Position numbers and translations under genes: made by a program. From Hofstenia miamia (taxonomy: Eukaryota > Xenacoelomorpha > Acoela > Hofsteniidae), in the NCBI GenBank assembly GCA_900660155.1, contig CABFPE010000114.1:50129-114128 (forward strand): a DNA stretch of 64,000 bases, in the 5' to 3' direction. Of this stretch, positions 58,997 to 64,000 are shown piece by piece. Under the pieces are notes generated by a model. The model was not told the origin of the DNA. It ran no database searches and saw only the letters and a list, made by a program, of their open reading frames with translations. Each line of letters starts with the position of its first letter. Position 1 is the first letter of the stretch.

Positions 58997-61594
58997 AGGG
59001 TTCAAATCATATATTTGAATTTCTTATAGTAACTTTTATCTCATAATCAATCTTAGTTTGCACCATCCAACTTTACCAGTGAAGTCACCACCATCATTGC
59101 CAATTTAGAATTTAGCTAATCATTGTCATTGAATAAACTTCTGTAAATTAACAAATGTAGAAATAGAGAAATGAACTCAATTAAAGGTTCAATGATTGTA
59201 TACAGGTATACTAAAAATACTAGAGTCACTTACTGATCTTAATTATTTCTCTTTTGATTGATCAAATGATCACCATAAAATTTAAATTTATCTTTTGGCT
59301 TGTTTTATTCATAAGTCAAGTGAATAACTTTTAGCTAAACCACTTTTTGCCATAATCATTTTTGACCAGTTTTTCACAATAATAAATGATAGTGTTTTAC
59401 AAATATAAATTCTCTAAAAAAAATTGTATCTAAAATTCACTTATGCACACTCTGGTCAGAATAGGTGCTTAATCACCAAAGCAAATTGTGCATTGCCAAA
59501 ATTGGAATTGAGAAAATGTCTGTGAACTTTATTAAATGTCCCATTTCACAAATGAAATTATTGAGTTCCTTAATTCTTTTCAATTGATTTGCATAACATT
59601 GCATAGTTGGGGCAAACTCTGTGAAGTTCACAGTGTCTGTGATCCTATTACATGATAATCTGATATTTTCAAGGCTAGCCTTTATGTTTTTATATACTTA
59701 TATTACTTGTAATGTCATTAATAATGGCATTGACCTCAACATTTTCAAAATAATTCTCATACTTCTTAGACAATTTCAGGATGTCATTAACATTGGCAGC
59801 CATTAAGAAATTAGGTTGTGAATGTCAAATAAAATAATTACAACCATCTTCCTTTAAATCATTTGTTTGAAAGTCTTTCATTGCAAATTCAAATGACCAC
59901 TTTTTTGTTTGAGTTTCTTTACCTTCCCCTTTCATTTGATATGTTCTTTGTAAGTTTTAAAATAGATCTATACCATTTCCCAATTTATTTGGCACTACTG
60001 TCATTCTATTTGGCACTAATAGCATTCTATTTGGCAACAATGATGCAAGATCAACTAAGCTATGTTTTGGTTTATTTACAAACCTTTTAAAAGTACAAGC
60101 ACCATGATATTATTATCATTAGTAGTAATTCTGTACTGTTGAGATTTCTATACATATAAAAAATTCAATAGGGTTTGTAACTCTGAAAACATTATTTCTT
60201 AAGTAAATCTGTGGATTGCTTTGAGCACTGAAAATCATTTGAGATTATTACTTATCTACAACATGATTGTGATTTTTTTTGAAATTTTCTGTTTAATTAG
60301 TAAGTGTTTGTTTTTTCTGTGTAATTGGTTTTAACTGCTTTCTCAATTTATATTAAAGTTTAATAACTTGATTATGTGTTTGCTTATTGATTCTGTTCAT
60401 TTCTATTCAATGAAATGTTTATCACATTGCTTGTCAAATGTAATGTTGTAAAATGGTTGAAATTGTTTTAGAAATTCCTAGTTAATCTACTTTTCAAGAT
60501 GAGTGACATAAAATCGTATGTTGTTTCAGTTTATTATATTTATATATATTAAGAATAAAATGACAATAATATATTTATTTTGTCTTGTTATGATTGCAGT
60601 TTTACACAAAAAATGCATTTTGTAACAGATGCCAATAAAATGTTAACAATAATAATATTTTTTAAATTGATATTGATAGAAAAATTTGAAGGCACTTAAC
60701 ATACAATACTGATAATGATAAAACAGTTTTATATTCATAATAAACTATATATTGTTTCAAGTTTTCTGAAACTTTTATCAGTTGCTATTGAAGTAGTTTT
60801 TGTTATAGAAAAGAGATTTTCTATTTAATTAGTTTCTATATTGACTGATAAAAAGAAAAATGTGTTGATTTATTCTTTGAATTTCATTATATGAATACTG
60901 AGTTCCTTGCTTTTAAATGTTTTAAATGATATAAATTTCTTCTAGCTTAAATTTAAAATATTTACACACTAATAATTTTTAGGTTAACTTGTATCTTACA
61001 TTATGAGTCATTTAACTTTCTTTTGAACAATATATTACTTAAATTTAAAATTAAGGGGTGGCAATAATACCTTAAAACAACTTTCAGCTAAGTCTAAAAG
61101 TCATATCCCTGTTTAAAGCACAAAGATTAGTTTGGATTTCTAATGTGAGAAATTTGAAAATTCAGCTTATAAATATTAATAAAAATGAGAAGTTAATAAA
61201 AACAATAACACAATGCATAAGAATTTTTTAACCTGATACCAAACCAGTATTCTTTCATCATGCTAATACTAATATTGATCAATTTTGAAAAAACATCACT
61301 GATGCTTAAATGCAACATTTTTAAGCAATTTCTGCTGTTTTGCTTTTCCAATATATCAAATTCCCCAGGCACAATTTCCCATTGAAATAAAACAACAGAA
61401 TTCATTTGGTCAATACATATTTAAGTTTCTGAGAATGTGTTTTGTTAATTTATTTCATTAATTCCAAATACTTCTAACTCAAACTATATAACCATAACAA
61501 CTCTTTTAATTATACAAAAATAAATTTTCAAATGAAATGGTCAAATATGGACTAATTTCTAAATAAAATATATATTTAGTTTAAATACAGATAG
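58997..61594. other. Sequence upstream of copy C exon, no gene recognised
   Basis: AT-rich. ORFs at 59621-59806, 59863-60090 and 61193-61405 are hydrophobic or unrecognised. At 59995-60035 a short block TTTGGCACTA(C/A)T(G/A).CATTCTA repeats in tandem. If copy C is an independent gene, its first exon and promoter should be here or further upstream. Confidence 0.4.
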
Positions 61595-61723
61595 TGAGCA
61601 GCAAATAACTTGGGAGAAATATTTCATGGCCATTGCAATAATGTCTGCACAGAAAAGCTTGGATAAGACTACAAAAGTTGGAACATGCATTGTAAATGAA
61701 TACAAGCGAATTGTTGGAATAGG
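61595..61723 (+). CDS. DCTD: dCMP deaminase copy C, first recognised exon (partial gene)
   Basis: This encodes EQQITWEKYFMAIAIMSAQK, SLDKTTKVGTCIVNEYKRIV and GIG, the N-terminal part of a deoxycytidylate deaminase. It aligns without gaps with copy B exon 1 (YFIGFALLSSKRSKDPKTKV). The donor GTATGC (61724) falls at the same codon and phase as in copy B. The acceptor is either CAG at 61588-61590, which would bring a TAG into the copy B frame, or ATAG at 61591-61594, which gives the same phase 2 entry as copy B. There is no ATG at the start of this exon, so an upstream exon is required: its own first exon, or exon 3 of copy B through the GTAAGT at 52794. The catalytic and C-terminal exons would lie beyond the window. 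Confidence 0.85.
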
Positions 61724-63961
61724 GTATGCAGATATTTATTTATGAATAAGAATGTACATAAATTAACTTATACTTAATTTATATTTTACAACCATTATGT
61801 TAATATATATATATATCACTCCTACTAAATGTTTATTAAGAGCCTCATCATGACCGCATTTCCAAACATAAATCTTTGAAATTTTGCAGGGGAGCGTCTC
61901 TTTAATTTACCTAGCCACATGGTAAATATATTTAAGTTGTAATGAGTAATGCAGTAGCAATGACCCAAAAATAGGTTTTTGGGGAAAAGTGCGATTCCCT
62001 CTAAATGCCTTAGAAATTTCCTACCATTTTCCGCCAAATGTAAGGTTTTTGCATTTTCCATAGCAAAAAAGCAGGATATATATATATATATATATAAATT
62101 TTGTAGCATTGTCATGATTAGTATTAATAGAGTAATTAAGTAATAGCTAGTGACAAACCTGCAAATAACAACTGATAGAAAGCTATGGTGAATGCATCTA
62201 ATAAGTTAACACTAAGGTAATATATCCTTTTTAATGTGATGATGTATGGATGAATAATTTCAATTTGAAGAGATAACTGGGTTTGAGCTCATCAAAGATT
62301 TTACAAAATTGGTAGAATGGTACTGGTAGTTATCATTGAAAGTCTCAAAAAACCATGGTCTTGATATATAAATGCTTCATAGGAGCTTAATAGAAAAACT
62401 ATTAGAAATCTACTGCCAAATTTTTGATATCTGTCTTTAAAACAGAGAGCAATTGTAAACTAGCTTCTTCTGAAAGTTCTTTAAGCATTGTGTAACCATG
62501 TAATACAAGTAAATTTAAGAAATATAAGCAAAAGTAAAAGTGAGCACTAGTTTTTTGGCATATTCTTTAGACTTTGTGTAATTATAACATTCCTAATAAA
62601 CATTTTTAGTTGTAGAAATATTTTAATAATATTTACTTTGTGAGATTAAAAGGATACACAGAGGTTCCAGGGAACATTGAATTTGAAATGAACTGGCTGT
62701 GTAGACGTGTTAATGACTGTCACGGCTATGTTGCAGGAATTTGCAACATCAATTATAACTACATTGATAATGCACTACATTACATGACTTGAAATTACTA
62801 ATTTATTGAGTGTGATCAATTGCTTTAGAAACATTCTATATATTCTTTAGCAACTTAGTCTAGCTTTGGCAATTATAAACTTGAATTAGTAATTTCAATT
62901 TTGAATATAATTAAAACAAAATTTTGATGAAACATAAAAGATTTAAAAGTAAAAAGGAGTTTGACAAATTTTCAAACAATTCTAAGTTAGTCCTCACATT
63001 TTGCATAAATTATTAACACATTATTTTGAGTAATTGAAATTATTGTAATTTGAAAATTTTCCTTTTTCAACATATTGGAAGAAACTAATATAATTTCTTG
63101 GTTTTCATGCAGTTAGTGGCAAATATATGTAAAAATACATACATATTTTTCTTCATTAGCTGTTAGTGAATACTAAATAAATTTGGTTGAATTTTGGTTA
63201 CTAGTTCAACATGTAACATGTTGATTGCAAATTCGACCAAAATTAAAAGTTGCTGCAACCAAAAATGTTTATTTGATTGCACAAGTAAAATTAAGAAATT
63301 TGTAGAGAAAAAGTAAGTACAGGTTTCTTCTGCATTTTTAGCATTATTGGGTCACCATATAGCGTTGTCATAATAGTATTAATATAATAATCAAGTAATA
63401 GCTAGTGACAACGCTGCAAATAACAACTGATACAAAGCTATGGCAAATGTATCTAGTAGACAATGAATTGTAATTGCAAGTGTGACTAATCACTATTGTG
63501 TGCATAATTTAACTAAGAATAATTTGATAAATAATGTGCCAAAGATAAGCAAGCAGCCATTAGAATCTAATACACAACAAATAAGCCAGCTGGAAATAGC
63601 CAGTATCAAGGAATAACTAGACACCCCATCCTCCTCCAATAGACTGCCCCCTAGTTATTCCTTCATTATGTAGGATTGCATCACAAAATTGTAACCACTC
63701 AACAGAAAGTAATAAATGTAGAAGAATGCAACAACTTTAGGAAAACTAAAGTGTCCTTTATGTGCACATTGTAGATCCATTCAAATGAGTAGTTGGCAAC
63801 TATTAATAACTATTACATGCAGACAATAGTTGCCATGCCTACATAAATTTCAGTGACACAAAATTGCACTAATTCAATTTTTCAAATGAGTAAATTCCAA
63901 AATCTTATTGATTGAAGTTTGAATCATAGTTGAATCAAGGGCAGTTGATGTGTTGATGCTA
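61724..63961. other. Intron after copy C exon
   Basis: It holds a direct repeat pair (62104-62212 and 63361-63465) and AT microsatellites (61803-61816, 62077-62096). No catalytic exon (HAE, PCxxC) is present, so the next exon is further right; the corresponding intron of copy B is 13.3 kb. Confidence 0.5.
62104..63465 (+). repeat. Direct repeat pair, ~105 bp, 1.26 kb apart
   Basis: 62104-62212 and 63361-63465 share TAGCTAGTGACAA, TGCAAATAACAACTGATA, and AAAGCTATGG. They could be the ends of an LTR-like element or two dispersed copies; the sequence between them has no recognisable ORF. Confidence 0.65.
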
Positions 63962-63963
63962 TA

Positions 63964-63965
<2 letters not shown>

Positions 63966-64000
<35 letters not shown>
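63966..64000. repeat. TA microsatellite at window end
   Basis: An uninterrupted TA run that continues to the last base. Confidence 0.95.

Noticed and set aside
59863-60090. A hydrophobic 75-codon ORF as a small membrane protein.
   Set aside because: The hydrophobic residues come from T-rich DNA and a short tandem repeat; there is no other evidence.
62660-62800. A possible catalytic exon for deaminase copy C (text around TATGTTGCAGGAATTTGC).
   Set aside because: It lacks the His-Ala-Glu and PCxxC motifs, and the frames are interrupted.

Overview
This is a strongly AT-rich eukaryotic window with long introns, canonical GT/AG splice sites and many decayed transposable elements of animal type: Ty3/gypsy elements primed by tRNA-Trp, a hAT with TTF/DUF4371-like parts, piggyBac, a non-LTR RT, and MITEs. 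It looks like an invertebrate animal genome. I cannot name the species. There are no rRNA, tRNA or CRISPR features, and nearly all long ORFs are transposon debris.

The only clear host gene content is deoxycytidylate (dCMP) deaminase. Parts of at least three tandem copies lie on the + strand. Copy A shows only its last exon (1772-1936). Copy B has three exons that join in phase: 32167-32307, 45629-45812 (HAE and PCxxC zinc/catalytic site) and 52639-52797. They encode about 159 residues, close to the animal enzyme. Copy C shows its first homologous exon (61595-61723), and the rest lies beyond the window. The stop of copy B is buried in a perfect GTAAGT donor, and the phases would allow B to be spliced onto C.

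Layout: 1-1936 is the end of copy A. 1937-13400 is mostly non-coding and holds a tandem repeat, an LTR-like repeat, a Myb/SANT-like exon, a hAT MITE and a piggyBac pseudogene. 13413-25100 is a transposon graveyard: a miniature LTR element, a 2.35-kb hAT with target duplication, gypsy pol fragments on both strands, a LINE, and a mariner-like MITE nested in another inverted-repeat element. 26160-27120 is a decayed ORF resembling capsid-like proteins of large DNA transposons. 27688-28630 and 29228-30088 are solo LTRs of one gypsy family in opposite orientations. The 13.3-kb intron 1 of copy B holds an ~11.8-kb LTR-internal-LTR-internal-LTR composite of that family (33481-45304), with two assembly gaps. 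Intron 2 holds a duplicated ~1.1-kb segment and two hAT MITEs. The last 11 kb holds a deletion-derived LTR element, the inverted partner of the LTR-like repeat at 7.8 kb, and copy C.

The most unusual item is the gypsy family with a tRNA-Trp primer site. It has lost its reverse transcriptase core but carries a long extra ORF after integrase, about 2.6 kb, unrecognised and without obvious membrane segments. Pieces of this ORF are recognisable in two other decayed relatives (about 17.1 kb and 54.3 kb), so it seems to be a genuine component of the family.
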